Of a stretch of DNA of 64,000 nucleotides, positions 15,344 to 23,019 are shown in pieces. Source of the DNA: Actinomycetes bacterium (GTDB taxonomy: Bacteria > Actinomycetota > Actinomycetes > Mycobacteriales > Mycobacteriaceae); NCBI GenBank assembly GCA_023460175.1, contig JAEWRC010000226.1, positions 1 through 64,000 of the forward strand. The letters run 5' to 3'. The notes under the pieces were generated by a model. That model was not told where the DNA came from and ran no database searches. It saw only the letters and a program-made list of their open reading frames with translations. Each line of letters begins with the position of its first letter. Within the stretch, counting starts at the first letter, position 1. The translations under genes were made by a program, and so were the position numbers.

Positions 15344-16971
15344 CGTCGGCCCTGGCCCGCTTACTGCCGCACCGCACCGACTACGCCGAACTCCCCCGCT
15401 CCTGGCGGCAGGACATCGTCGCCGGCATCACCGTGGGCGTGGTCGCTCTGCCGCTGGCGCTCGCGTTCGGCATCAGCTCCGGAGTCGGTGCCGCCGCCGG
15501 ACTGGTCACCGCGGTCGTCGCCGGTCTGGTGGCCGCGGTCTTCGGCGGATCGCACGTGCAGGTCTCCGGCCCCACGGGCGCGATGGCCGTCGTCCTCGCC
15601 CCCATCGTCGCGGTCTATGGACTGGGCAGCATCGCCCTGGTCACGGTGCTCGCCGGAATCATCGTGCTGGCCGCCGGCATCACCCGACTGGGCCGCGCCG
15701 TCACCTTCATCCCGTGGCCCGTGATCGAAGGTTTCACCCTGGGCATCGCCACCATCATCTTCCTGCAGCAGGTCCCCGCCGCCGTCGGCCAGCCGACCCC
15801 CGGGGGCAAGACCGCCCTGTTCGCAGCCTGGGACGTCCTCACGGCGGCCGAATGGAGCACGGCGGCACCGCCTCTGGCGGTGGTCGCGTTCGCCGCGGCT
15901 TTGATGATCGGGCTGCCCCGGCTGCATCGTTCAATCCCGGAGTCGTTGAGCGCGGTCGTCGCCGCGACGCTTCTGGTCATCGCTCTCGACCTCGAGGTCG
16001 CTCGCATCGGCGAGCTGCCCAATCATCTCCCCGCGCCGATCCTGCCCCACGCCGACCTGGGCGCGCTGCGGGCCCTGCTGGGCGCGGCGCTGGCCATCGC
16101 CGCGCTCGCGGCCATCGAATCGCTGCTTTCGGCGCGCGTCGCGGCGGCCATGGCACCGACCGGACCGTATGACCCCGACCGTGAACTGGTCGGGCAGGGC
16201 CTCGCCTCGGTGGCCTCGGGGATGTTCGGCGGCATGCCGGCCACCGGCGCGATCGCCCGCACCGCGGTCAATGTGCGCTCCGGGGCCCGCACCCGCGTCG
16301 CGGCCATCGTGCACTCGTTGTTGTTGCTCGGGGTGGTGTACCTGGCCACCGGGCCGGTCTCGACCATCCCGTTGGCGGCGCTGTCGGCGGTCCTGATGGT
16401 CACGGCGTTCCGGATGATCTCGCGCGCCACGATCCTCACCATCCTGCGCTCGACACGCTCGGATGCCCTGACCTTCGTGCTGACGGCGGCGATCACGGTG
16501 TGCTTCGACCTCATCGAAGCCGTGCAGATCGGCATCCTGGTCGCCGCGTTCTTCGCGCTGCGCTCGGTGGCCCGGCGCAGCAGCGTGACCCGCGAGAGGC
16601 TACCCGGCCCCGCACAGCCCGGGGACGAGCGCATCGCGTTGCTGCGACTCGACGGCGCGATGTTCTTCGGTGCGGCCGAACGCATTTCGACCAGCATCAC
16701 CGGTGCCGACCAACCCGAGGTCACGGTGGTCATCATCCGGATGTCGCAACTGGGCATGCTCGATGCCACCGGAGCGCACACCCTGGGCCGCATCGCCGAG
16801 GAACTGGAGTCGCGCGGCATCACCGTCATCATCAAGGGTGTGCAAGCCGAGCACCTGAAGCTGCTGACCAACGTCGGGGTCATCGATTCGCTGCGCCACG
16901 AGAACCACCTCATCGACTCCCTCGACGACGCGATCGCACACGCCCGCAGTCACGCCGCGTCGTCGGATTGA
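15340..16971 (+). CDS. SulP family anion transporter with STAS domain
   Basis: Protein of 543 residues. Residues 20-410 form the SulP membrane domain: GITVGVVALPLALAFGISSG, the conserved FGGSHVQVSGPTGAMAVVL, and GQGLASVASGMFGGMPATGAI. Residues about 430-535 are a STAS domain (LLRLDGAMFFGAAERIS; IRMSQLGMLDATGAHTL). SulP proteins carry sulfate, bicarbonate or other anions. Beside sulfide oxidation, sulfate export or uptake is plausible; beside Calvin-cycle genes, bicarbonate uptake is equally plausible. The sequence alone does not decide. The GTG start overlaps the ArsR stop. Confidence 0.9.
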   Translation: MTSALARLLPHRTDYAELPRSWRQDIVAGITVGVVALPLALAFGISSGVGAAAGLVTAVVAGLVAAVFGGSHVQVSGPTGAMAVVLAPIVAVYGLGSIALVTVLAGIIVLAAGITRLGRAVTFIPWPVIEGFTLGIATIIFLQQVPAAVGQPTPGGKTALFAAWDVLTAAEWSTAAPPLAVVAFAAALMIGLPRLHRSIPESLSAVVAATLLVIALDLEVARIGELPNHLPAPILPHADLGALRALLGAALAIAALAAIESLLSARVAAAMAPTGPYDPDRELVGQGLASVASGMFGGMPATGAIARTAVNVRSGARTRVAAIVHSLLLLGVVYLATGPVSTIPLAALSAVLMVTAFRMISRATILTILRSTRSDALTFVLTAAITVCFDLIEAVQIGILVAAFFALRSVARRSSVTRERLPGPAQPGDERIALLRLDGAMFFGAAERISTSITGADQPEVTVVIIRMSQLGMLDATGAHTLGRIAEELESRGITVIIKGVQAEHLKLLTNVGVIDSLRHENHLIDSLDDAIAHARSHAASSD

Positions 16972-16991
16972 CGTCGCGCTCCTCGTCGGTG

Positions 16992-17052
16992 AAACCCAGT
17001 ACGAGCAAAGGGTTTCGGGCCGGGGCCTACTTGCTCAGTGGACCCCGGCCCG
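16992..17052. terminator. Two tandem hairpins after sulP (bidirectional terminator region)
   Basis: GAAACCC-N12-GGGTTTC (16992-17017) is followed at once by CGGGCCGGGG-N16-CCCCGGCCCG (17017-17052). Both stems are perfect. They lie in the 141-base gap between the convergent sulP and UsfY-like genes and probably stop transcription from both sides. Confidence 0.7.
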
Positions 17053-17112
17053 ACCGCACCGATGGCAAGCACTTCGCCCACCATCGACCAAAGCCTGAGC
17101 GGCGCTCAACCG

Positions 17113-17421
17113 TCAATGGATACCGACGCGCGGATGGCCGGGGTGCGCCGACAGCCACCGCGCTTCGATGCGGCGAACCCGGCGCCGTTCGTAACCGATC
17201 CACAGCGCGCCAACGATCGTCGCCCCGACCGCGGTCGGGGCCATCAGGGCGAATCCAGTCGAATGGCCATAGGCCGCTGACGCGACCGCTCCGATCACCG
17301 CGGCCGCCCCCATAACCAGCAGGAACAACCCCGGCCAGAAGTACACGTCGATCATGTGCTCGCCCGCATGCTGATTCGTCGTGCGGAAGTGATCGGTCGG
17401 ATCGTGATGTGTGTCGCCCAT
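17113..17421 (-). CDS. UsfY-like small membrane protein
   Basis: Protein of 102 residues. It starts MGDTHHDPTDHFRTTNQHAG, which resembles the start I remember for mycobacterial UsfY (gene near sigF). Two hydrophobic segments follow: VYFWPGLFLLVMGAAAVIGA and FALMAPTAVGATIVGALWIG. The basic tail is RRRVRRIEARW. The function of UsfY is unknown. The start overlaps the stop of the receiver-domain gene (TGATG) and sits after GGAGG, so the two are one operon. Confidence 0.7.
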   Translation of the reverse strand: MGDTHHDPTDHFRTTNQHAGEHMIDVYFWPGLFLLVMGAAAVIGAVASAAYGHSTGFALMAPTAVGATIVGALWIGYERRRVRRIEARWLSAHPGHPRVGIH

Positions 17422-17855
17422 CATGCCTCCTCGAGGGTCAGTACGTGCCTGTCACAATGGCTCGATCCGCTCCGATTCCCATCCCCCATCAGGGGGATGG
17501 GAGGAGGCGAATCGCGGGCCGCGGACACCGCCGCGGCCAGCGCGAACGGATCAATCGGCCGCGAGAGCACCGCGTCGGCGCCCGACCAGCGGGCCAGCCA
17601 ACCGTCACCGGGCCTGCCGGTGAGCACAATGAGCCACGGCAGCGTCGAGAACTCGTCCCGCAGCTGTTTCGCGAGACCGATCCCGCCCGCTGGGGTGGAC
17701 TCCCCGTCCAGGATCGCCACCTCGAACACCGCGGCTTCGATGTGCGCCAGCAGCACGGCCTGCGTGCCGACTTCGAGACAATCGGTGTCGGCACGCAGCC
17801 CCTGCCGGATCTCGCGGCGGGTCGCAGCATCGCTGCTGTAGATGAGGACTCGCAT
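17421..17855 (-). CDS. Stand-alone receiver-domain protein (Rv3143-like)
   Basis: Single-domain response-regulator-like protein of 144 residues. It starts MRVLIYSSDAATRREIRQGL. The presumed phosphoacceptor is the aspartate in VAILDGESTPAGGIGLAKQL. The conserved threonine lies in LIVLTGRPGDGW, but the usual lysine before proline is arginine (LSRPIDPF). The pattern ILDGE.TP.GG.G.AKQL.DE matches Rv3143 as remembered, the response regulator gene that lies beside nuo in M. tuberculosis; here it also lies near a nuo operon. No output domain or kinase is adjacent. The C-terminal tail contains a long palindrome in the DNA (17478-17501). Confidence 0.82.
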   Translation of the reverse strand: MRVLIYSSDAATRREIRQGLRADTDCLEVGTQAVLLAHIEAAVFEVAILDGESTPAGGIGLAKQLRDEFSTLPWLIVLTGRPGDGWLARWSGADAVLSRPIDPFALAAAVSAARDSPPPIPLMGDGNRSGSSHCDRHVLTLEEA

Positions 17856-17972
17856 GCCCGAGGATGCTAGGCCGGTCCGCTCGCACCGCACCAGCCATTG
17901 CGGGCACTATCCCCTGCCGAGCCACCCGCCGGGGTGATGGTCCATCGGATGCGGTGCCCCAGGCTGGAAACC

Positions 17973-19046
17973 ATGCTCGCTAATCACACGACCCTGGTGC
18001 AGTTTCTCATCGAGGAACGTCGCCGACATCCCGGCGCCAGCGGTGACCTCAACGGGTTGATTCTCGATGTCGCGTTGGCGTGCAAGGCCATCGCCTACCG
18101 GCTCGGCCAGGGCGCCGTCGGCGGCGTACTGGGCAGCGCGAACGCGATCAACGTGCAAGGTGAAGTGCAGCACAAGCTCGACGTACTGGCCAACGACTAC
18201 TTCCTGCGGGCCACCGAGTGGACCGGCCAGGTCGCCGGCATGGTGTCCGAGGAGCTCGATGAGCCCTACCTGCTGCCGACGCAGTATCCGCGCGGGAAGT
18301 ACCTGTTGGTCTTCGACCCGCTGGACGGCTCCTCCAACATCGATGTCAACGTCTCTGTCGGAAGCATCTTCTCGATCCTGCGCGCACCATCACCCGGCGA
18401 GGATCCCACCGTCGAGGAGTTCCTCCAACCGGGTTGCGAGCAGGTCTGCGCCGGTTACGCGATCTACGGTCCGGCAACCGTGCTGGTGCTGACAGTGGGC
18501 ACCGGTGTGCATGCCTTCACGTTGGACCGCGGCATGGGTGAGTTCGTGCTCACCAGTCCGTCCATCCAGATCCCGCGCACCACAACCGAATTCGCGATCA
18601 ACACCTCAAATCGACGGTTCTGGGAGCCCGCGGTCCACCGCTACATCGACGAATGTCTGGCTGGGCGTACCGGTCCGCGGCACAAGGATTTCAACATGCG
18701 TTGGGTTGCTTCGCTGGTGGCCGAAACACACCGGATCATGACCCGCGGCGGGGTCTTCCTGTATCCGCGGGACTCCAAGGACCCCAGCAAGCCCGGCCGC
18801 CTGCGACTGCTCTACGAGGCGAACCCCATCTCGTTGCTCATCGAGCAGGCCGGCGGCATCGCCAGCACCGGGCGTTCCCGACTGCTCGACGTTGTACCCA
18901 CGCAGATCCACCAGCGGGTGCCGCTGGTCTTCGGTGCCGCCGAAGAAGTGCTCAAGATCGAGGAATACCACAGAGAGAAGAACGACCTTCCACCCTCGTC
19001 GCCGCTGTACGGCGAGCGAGGACTGTTCCGCGCTGCCCTGCAATGA
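17973..19046 (+). CDS. fbp: Class I fructose-1,6-bisphosphatase (Calvin-cycle type)
   Basis: Enzyme of 357 residues that hydrolyses fructose-1,6-bisphosphate. The metal site is VFDPLDGSSNIDVN; RWVASLVAETHRIMTRGGVF and LLYEANPISLLIEQAGG are the substrate-site blocks. Mycobacteria normally use the unrelated GlpX (class II) enzyme for gluconeogenesis, so this class I enzyme points to a dedicated CO2-fixation role, supported by the adjacent phosphoribulokinase. ATG 17973 puts TTLVQFLIEE near the N terminus as in proteobacterial CbbF; ATG 17937 and 17949 are in-frame alternatives. It is 26 bases before prk and divergent from the receiver gene. Confidence 0.93.
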   Translation: MLANHTTLVQFLIEERRRHPGASGDLNGLILDVALACKAIAYRLGQGAVGGVLGSANAINVQGEVQHKLDVLANDYFLRATEWTGQVAGMVSEELDEPYLLPTQYPRGKYLLVFDPLDGSSNIDVNVSVGSIFSILRAPSPGEDPTVEEFLQPGCEQVCAGYAIYGPATVLVLTVGTGVHAFTLDRGMGEFVLTSPSIQIPRTTTEFAINTSNRRFWEPAVHRYIDECLAGRTGPRHKDFNMRWVASLVAETHRIMTRGGVFLYPRDSKDPSKPGRLRLLYEANPISLLIEQAGGIASTGRSRLLDVVPTQIHQRVPLVFGAAEEVLKIEEYHREKNDLPPSSPLYGERGLFRAALQ

Positions 19047-19072
19047 CTTTTGGATCCGAGTCGAGGTAAACC

Positions 19073-19957
19073 ATGTCACGTCTGCACCCCATCATCTCCA
19101 TCACCGGATCCTCGGGAGCCGGAACCACCTCGGTGATGCGAACCTTCGAACAGATCTTCCGGCGCGAAGAAATCAACGTGGTGTACGTCGAGGGTGACAG
19201 CTTCCACCGCTACGATCGCGCCGGGATGAAGGCCGCGATTGCCCAAGCGGCCGAGCAAGGTAACAACGCGTTCAGTCATTTCGGCCCCGACGGTAACCTC
19301 TTCGAGGAACTCCAGGGACTGTTCCAGTCCTACGGTGACACCGGCAGCGGGAAGGTGCGCAAGTATCTGCACGACGAGGACGAGGCCGCAGCCTACGACC
19401 AGCCGCCCGGAACGTTCACCCCGTGGGAGGCCATCCCGGACGGCTCCGACATGCTGTTCTACGAGGGTTTGCACGGCGCGATCGTCACCGACGAGGTCGA
19501 CGTGGCCCGCTACGCCGATCTGCGTATCGGGGTGGTTCCGGTGATCAACCTGGAGTGGATTCAGAAACTGCACCGCGACAGGGCTTCCCGCGGATACACC
19601 TCCGAGGCGGTCGCCGATACGATATTGCGCAGGATGCCCGATTACGTGAACTACATGTGCACCCAGTTCTCGCATACCGACGTCAACTTTCAGCGGGTTC
19701 CGGTAGTGGACACCTCAAACCCGTTCATCGCCAGGGCGATCCCCACCGCGGACGAGTCGATGCTGATCATCCGATTCCGCGATCCGCACGGCATCGACTT
19801 TCCCTATCTGCTGTCGATGCTGCACGGCTCGTTCATGTCTCGGCCCAATACCATTGTGTGCCCGGGCGGCAAGATGGATCTGGCCATGCAGCTGATCTTC
19901 ACGCCGATGGTCCTCAGGCTGCTCGAGCGGCGTAAAGCTGCGCTGGCCGAGGGATAG
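19073..19957 (+). CDS. prkA: Phosphoribulokinase, proteobacterial (octameric) type
   Basis: Kinase of 294 residues making ribulose-1,5-bisphosphate for RuBisCO. The P loop is ITGSSGAGTTSV, followed by VYVEGDSFHRYDR, FEELQGLFQSYGDTGSGKVR, MLFYEGLHGAIV and CPGGKMDLAMQLI. These match the class I PRK of proteobacteria rather than the plant/cyanobacterial type. It directly follows fbp (same operon). The end lies 15 bases from the convergent nuoN, with a strong hairpin between. A second, different PRK-like gene lies at 62256. Confidence 0.93.
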   Translation: MSRLHPIISITGSSGAGTTSVMRTFEQIFRREEINVVYVEGDSFHRYDRAGMKAAIAQAAEQGNNAFSHFGPDGNLFEELQGLFQSYGDTGSGKVRKYLHDEDEAAAYDQPPGTFTPWEAIPDGSDMLFYEGLHGAIVTDEVDVARYADLRIGVVPVINLEWIQKLHRDRASRGYTSEAVADTILRRMPDYVNYMCTQFSHTDVNFQRVPVVDTSNPFIARAIPTADESMLIIRFRDPHGIDFPYLLSMLHGSFMSRPNTIVCPGGKMDLAMQLIFTPMVLRLLERRKAALAEG

Positions 19958-19968
19958 ATTCGAGGCCG

Positions 19969-20000
19969 GGGCTCAGCCGGCGAAAGCACCGGCTGAGCCC
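19969..20000. terminator. 12-bp perfect hairpin between prk and nuoN
   Basis: GGGCTCAGCCGG-N8-CCGGCTGAGCCC forms a perfect 12-bp stem overlapping the nuoN stop codon. It probably acts for both convergent operons. No U tract follows on either strand. Confidence 0.7.
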
Positions 20001-21505
20001 ACCAGGCCCAGCAGCGGCTGCGGCAGTACACCCATCAGCACGGTCAGCGCCACCGCCGCCCCGACCGCGATCGACACCGGCGGGCTGCCCACGATGAACA
20101 CCCGCGCGTCGGCCGGCGGTTCAGCGAAGAACATCACCCGGATCACCCGCAGGTAGACGAATGCCGCGATAGCACTCGCCAGCACTCCAACCACGACCAG
20201 TGCCATTGCGCCACTTTCCGCCGCCGCACTGAACACCGCCACCTTGCTGATGAATCCACTCGTCAGCGGAATCCCGGTGAAGGCCAGCAGGCACACCGTG
20301 AATGCCCACGCCAGCGCGGGGGATCGGCGTGCCAGCCCACTCCATCTCCGGATGTCGTTGTCCTCGACTCCGTCGAGATTGCGGACCAGTTCGACGAGCG
20401 CGAATGCGGCTATCGCGGCGATCCCGTAGACCAACAGGTAGAACATGACGGCTGCCACCCCCCTGTCGTTGGCCGCCACAATGCCCATCAACAAGAACCC
20501 GGCCTGCGCCACCGCCGAATAGCCCAGCAATCGCTTGACATCATTCTGTCCGATCGCCATCAACGCGCCACCCACCATGGTCAGCACCACGATCACCGAC
20601 AATGCGGCCCGCCATTCGGCAAGCAGATCGGGTAACGCCACGTAGAACAACCGCAGCATGGCACCGAAGGCCGCCACCTTGGTGGCCGCGGCCATGAACC
20701 CGGTGATGGGCGTGGGCGCGCCCTGGTAGACGTCGGGGACCCAGGAGTGGAACGGCACGGCACCTACCTTGAACAGCAGGCCGACCGACACCAGCCCCAT
20801 CCCGATCACCGCCAGCGTGCCATCACCGTTGTCCGCGATGGCTGTCGCGATCCCACGGAGTGTCAGGGTGCCGCTGTACCCGTACAGCAGCGCCACCCCG
20901 TAGAGGAACAGCGCCGACGAAAAGGCGCCCAACAGAAAATATTTCAACGCCGCCTCCTGCGACAGCACCCGGCGGTGACGGGCGAGGCCGCACAACACAT
21001 ACAGCGGGAGGGACAGTACCTCCAGGGCGATGAACATGGTCAGCAGGTCGGCTGCCGCGGGCATCAGCAACATGCCGCCGACGGCGAACATCAGCAGTGG
21101 GAACACCTCGGTCTGGATCGCGCCGACCCGGATCGCCGTTCGTTCCTCGGCACCGCCGGGCACCGAGGAAGCCTGGGCGGTGATCGTCATCGAACTCCGA
21201 CTGCCCAGCACCACCATGGTGAACAGCGCCATGATCAAGATGGCGGCCTGCAGGAAGAGCGTGGGCCCGTCGATCGCGACGGCACCCATGACGGCAAGCT
21301 GGCTGGTGCCCGCCAGCGTGACGACGGCCAGCAATGCTGCGAGCAGTGCCGTGTACGCCAGTGCCAGCTGAGCACGGACCCGCCGAGCACGCGGTACGAA
21401 CCCTTCTATCAGCACGCCCGCGACGGCTGCACCGAACACCACCAAAAGTGGTAGCACAGCCCGGTATTCGACCGAAGGCGTGGTAAGTGCGGCGAGTGTG
21501 GTCAT
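19973..21505 (-). CDS. nuoN: NADH-quinone oxidoreductase subunit N
   Basis: Antiporter-like membrane subunit of complex I, 510 residues. Core motifs include LLMFAVGGMLLMPAAADLLT, FIALEVLSLPLYVLCGL, FKVGAVPFHSWVPDVYQGAP and KRLLGYSAVAQAGFLLMG, with the lysines and the helix-break proline of proton-pumping subunits. The start MTTLAALTTPSV overlaps the nuoM stop (ATGA). It is the last gene of the nuo operon. Confidence 0.93.
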   Translation of the reverse strand: MTTLAALTTPSVEYRAVLPLLVVFGAAVAGVLIEGFVPRARRVRAQLALAYTALLAALLAVVTLAGTSQLAVMGAVAIDGPTLFLQAAILIMALFTMVVLGSRSSMTITAQASSVPGGAEERTAIRVGAIQTEVFPLLMFAVGGMLLMPAAADLLTMFIALEVLSLPLYVLCGLARHRRVLSQEAALKYFLLGAFSSALFLYGVALLYGYSGTLTLRGIATAIADNGDGTLAVIGMGLVSVGLLFKVGAVPFHSWVPDVYQGAPTPITGFMAAATKVAAFGAMLRLFYVALPDLLAEWRAALSVIVVLTMVGGALMAIGQNDVKRLLGYSAVAQAGFLLMGIVAANDRGVAAVMFYLLVYGIAAIAAFALVELVRNLDGVEDNDIRRWSGLARRSPALAWAFTVCLLAFTGIPLTSGFISKVAVFSAAAESGAMALVVVGVLASAIAAFVYLRVIRVMFFAEPPADARVFIVGSPPVSIAVGAAVALTVLMGVLPQPLLGLVGSAGAFAG

Positions 21506-23019
21506 GGCGCGGGTCCTCTCGCTGTGGCGGGCGCGGGGTCGCTGACCCCGATGGTGGTCAGGGTGTGTGCAACCGCCGGGTTGATCACGTCGAGCGCGGG
21601 TTTGGGATGCACCCCGAGCACCAACAGCAGGGCGATCAGCGGTGCCACCACCGCGAGTTCCCTGGGCAATAGATCGCGTAGCCGGTGGTTGCCGTCGGTG
21701 ACCGGTCCGGTCATCATCCGCTGGTACAGCCATAGGATGTAGATCGCGGACAGCACCAGTGCCGCCGAGGCGATGACGGCGGCTACCGGGTACCGGGTAA
21801 AGCTGCCGATGAGCACCAGGATTTCGCTGATGAACGGAGCGAGGCCCGGTAGCGCGAGGGCGCTGAGGCCCGCGACCAGGAAGGTACCGGCCAGTAGCGG
21901 GGCGACCTGTTGTACGCCGCCGTAGTCGGCGATGAGCCGAGAACCCCTGCGCGATACCAGGAATCCGGCGATCAGGAACAGTGCTGCGGTCGATATGCCG
22001 TGGTTGACCATGTACAGTGTCGCGCCGGATTGGCCCTGGCTGGTCATCACGAAGATGCCCAGGATGATGAAGCCGAAGTGCGAGATGGAGGCATAGGCAA
22101 TGAGTCGCATGACGTCGGTCTGCCCGACGGCCAGTATCGCCCCGTACACGATTCCGATCACCGCCAGCGTGATCACCGCCGGACTCAGCAGGACGGCCGA
22201 GTCGGGGAACAGTTGCAGGCAGTAGCGCAGCATGCCGAAGGTGCCGACCTTGTCGACGACCGCCATCATCAGCACAGCGGTAACCGGGGTGGCCTCGGTG
22301 GCTACACCGGGCAGCCAGGTGTGGAAGGGCCACAGCGGGGCCTTGACCGCGAAGGCGAACAGAAAGCTCAGGAACATCGCGTGCATGACGGCGGGGTTGA
22401 GGTTCAACTGGCCGGACGATACCGCGCCGACTATGGTGCGGAAATCGAAGGTCCCGGCTGTTACGTACACTCCGATCACGGCGACCAACATGACCACTCC
22501 GCCAAACAGGCTGTACAACAAGAACTTCAGTGCCGCCCGTCCCGCATCCGGTCCCCCGTAGCGACCGATGAGGAAGTACATCGGGATCAGCATCGCCTCG
22601 AATATCACGTAGAACAGCAGCACATCCAACGCGATGAAACTCAGCAACACCATCGATTCGACCACCAGCAGCAGTGCGAAGTAGGTTTTGGGGCGACGGG
22701 TGTCGTGCCACCCCGCCAGCAGGAGAAGCGGCGTCAGCACTGCGGTCAGCACAACGAGTACCATCGCGATGCCGTCCACGCCCAGTGTGTAACCGGCCCC
22801 GAAGAACGGAATCCACGGCAACTCCTCGACCAATTGGTACTGCCCGCCTGCGCGATCGAACCGAACCGCAACCGCGACTGCGAGCCCCAGCACCAGAAGT
22901 GCCGTCAGCACGGCGGTGCCCTTGATCCAGTCGGGCCTCTTCGACGGGAGGGCTACCACCACCAACGCCCCGACCAGGGGTGCCAACCACAGCACGCTCA
23001 ACACGGGTAGCTGATTCAT
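21502..23019 (-). CDS. nuoM: NADH-quinone oxidoreductase subunit M
   Basis: Antiporter-like subunit, 505 residues. The conserved glutamate is in YVIFEAMLIPMYFLIGRYGG. AVKAPLWPFHTWLPGVATEA is the discontinuous-helix motif, and RLIAYASISHFGFIILGIF carries further pump residues. It overlaps nuoL and nuoN by four bases at each end. Confidence 0.94.
   Translation of the reverse strand: MNQLPVLSVLWLAPLVGALVVVALPSKRPDWIKGTAVLTALLVLGLAVAVAVRFDRAGGQYQLVEELPWIPFFGAGYTLGVDGIAMVLVVLTAVLTPLLLLAGWHDTRRPKTYFALLLVVESMVLLSFIALDVLLFYVIFEAMLIPMYFLIGRYGGPDAGRAALKFLLYSLFGGVVMLVAVIGVYVTAGTFDFRTIVGAVSSGQLNLNPAVMHAMFLSFLFAFAVKAPLWPFHTWLPGVATEATPVTAVLMMAVVDKVGTFGMLRYCLQLFPDSAVLLSPAVITLAVIGIVYGAILAVGQTDVMRLIAYASISHFGFIILGIFVMTSQGQSGATLYMVNHGISTAALFLIAGFLVSRRGSRLIADYGGVQQVAPLLAGTFLVAGLSALALPGLAPFISEILVLIGSFTRYPVAAVIASAALVLSAIYILWLYQRMMTGPVTDGNHRLRDLLPRELAVVAPLIALLLVLGVHPKPALDVINPAVAHTLTTIGVSDPAPATARGPAP

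Noticed and set aside
17478..17501. CCCATCCCCC-N4-GGGGGATGGG palindrome as an operator for the UsfY-like gene
   Set aside because: It lies inside the coding region of the receiver gene, which is in the same operon, so a regulatory role is doubtful. It is mentioned only as a relative of the other two elements.
21910..23010. Long plus-strand frame opposite nuoM
   Set aside because: Rich in His, Gln, Asp and Arg with no domain; it mirrors nuoM, which has full family motifs.
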